Shown one piece after another: positions 6,040 to 6,415 of a DNA stretch of 6,415 nucleotides. This DNA is from Pseudomonadota bacterium (GTDB lineage Bacteria > Pseudomonadota > Alphaproteobacteria > Rhizobiales > Xanthobacteraceae), in the NCBI GenBank assembly GCA_023390695.1, contig JAEWCJ010000358.1, positions 1-6,415 of the forward strand, given 5' to 3'. A program made the position numbers and the translations under genes. Each line of letters begins with the position of its first letter. Position 1 is the first letter of the stretch. The notes below the pieces were generated by a model. That model did not search any database. It saw nothing but the letters and a program-made list of their open reading frames with translations, and was not told the DNA's origin.

Positions 6040-6415
6040 GCGAGCGATCGACCAGATCGGCAGCCGGACACCGCCAGATCACCGGCAAGATCGTGATTGC
6101 CACGCATAATGCCGGCAAGCTGCGCGAGATGCGCGACTTGCTGGCGCTCTATGGCGTCGAAGCTGTATCGGCCGGAGAACTCGGCCTGGCAGAACCGGAA
6201 GAGCCCGGCGCTACTTTCGCGGAAAACGCCCGCATCAAAGCAGTCGCTGCCGCCACGGCATCGCACCTGCCGGCCTTTGCCGACGATTCCGGCCTCGTCG
6301 TCGATGCGCTCGGCGGCGCACCGGGCATTCACTCGGCGCGATGGGCAGGACCAGACAAGAATTTCACGCACGCGATGGAAACCATCGATTCCATGTTGCG
6401 CGATCACGGCGCAAC
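6036..6415 (+). CDS. rdgB: RdgB/HAM1 family non-canonical purine NTP pyrophosphatase, N-terminal part
   Basis: Hydrolyses ITP, dITP and XTP to the monophosphate and pyrophosphate, keeping deaminated purines out of DNA and RNA. The frame is open from GTG at 6036 to the right edge, giving 126 residues of about 200. Family motifs are [14 protein letters not shown] (19-32, substrate-binding Asn and Lys), [13 protein letters not shown] (57-69) and [25 protein letters not shown] (81-105), with catalytic Asp in ADDSGL (83/84). The first 17 residues ([17 protein letters not shown]) are a basic extension before the core. GTG is the only sensible start: its GTGA overlaps the rph stop codon, which implies translational coupling. 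The catalytic half is intact as far as it is visible; the C-terminus is outside the window. Confidence 0.95.
   Translation, partial: MSERSTRSAAGHRQITGKIVIATHNAGKLREMRDLLALYGVEAVSAGELGLAEPEEPGATFAENARIKAVAAATASHLPAFADDSGLVVDALGGAPGIHSARWAGPDKNFTHAMETIDSMLRDHGA

Overview
The window is ordinary, GC-rich chromosomal DNA from an alphaproteobacterium. It is most likely from the order Hyphomicrobiales, and a Bradyrhizobium/Rhodopseudomonas/Afipia-like relative fits best. This rests on the protein character of DnaK, GrpE, HrcA and RNase PH, on the gene order hrcA-grpE divergent from rph-rdgB, and on a heat-shock promoter upstream of dnaK that matches the alphaproteobacterial RpoH (sigma32) consensus CTTG-N17/18-CYTATNTNNG. 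The genus is a guess.

Layout from left to right. Positions 1-1454 (minus) hold the first 484 codons of dnaK, whose 3' end lies outside the window. Positions 1455-1708 are the dnaK leader and promoter region plus possible terminator hairpins of the next gene. Positions 1709-2350 (minus) encode a seven-helix TRIC/UPF0126 (YadS/YicG-type) membrane protein. Divergent from it, with 5' ends that touch or overlap, is a gene for an exported protein of unknown function (about 2334-3386, plus). It converges on grpE (3403-4026, minus), and the two stop codons lie in the two arms of one perfect inverted repeat. Upstream of grpE on the same strand is hrcA (4109-5188, minus). An 82-bp gap separates them and contains a second RpoH-like promoter candidate. 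A 137-bp divergent region then leads to rph (5326-6039, plus), which overlaps rdgB by the four bases GTGA. rdgB (from 6036) runs off the right edge.

The window carries three parts of the heat-shock circuit: DnaK (Hsp70), its nucleotide exchange factor GrpE, and the repressor HrcA. dnaK and probably grpE appear to be under RpoH control. No CIRCE operator, the HrcA binding site, is visible, so HrcA's target probably lies elsewhere. rph and rdgB form a housekeeping pair for tRNA 3'-end trimming and removal of non-canonical purine nucleotides. The TRIC-type channel and the exported protein between dnaK and grpE are the least understood parts. I found no mobile element, CRISPR array, tRNA or rRNA, and no sign of recent transfer. 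The points most worth a second look are the promoter architecture, the shared stop-codon palindrome and the exported protein.
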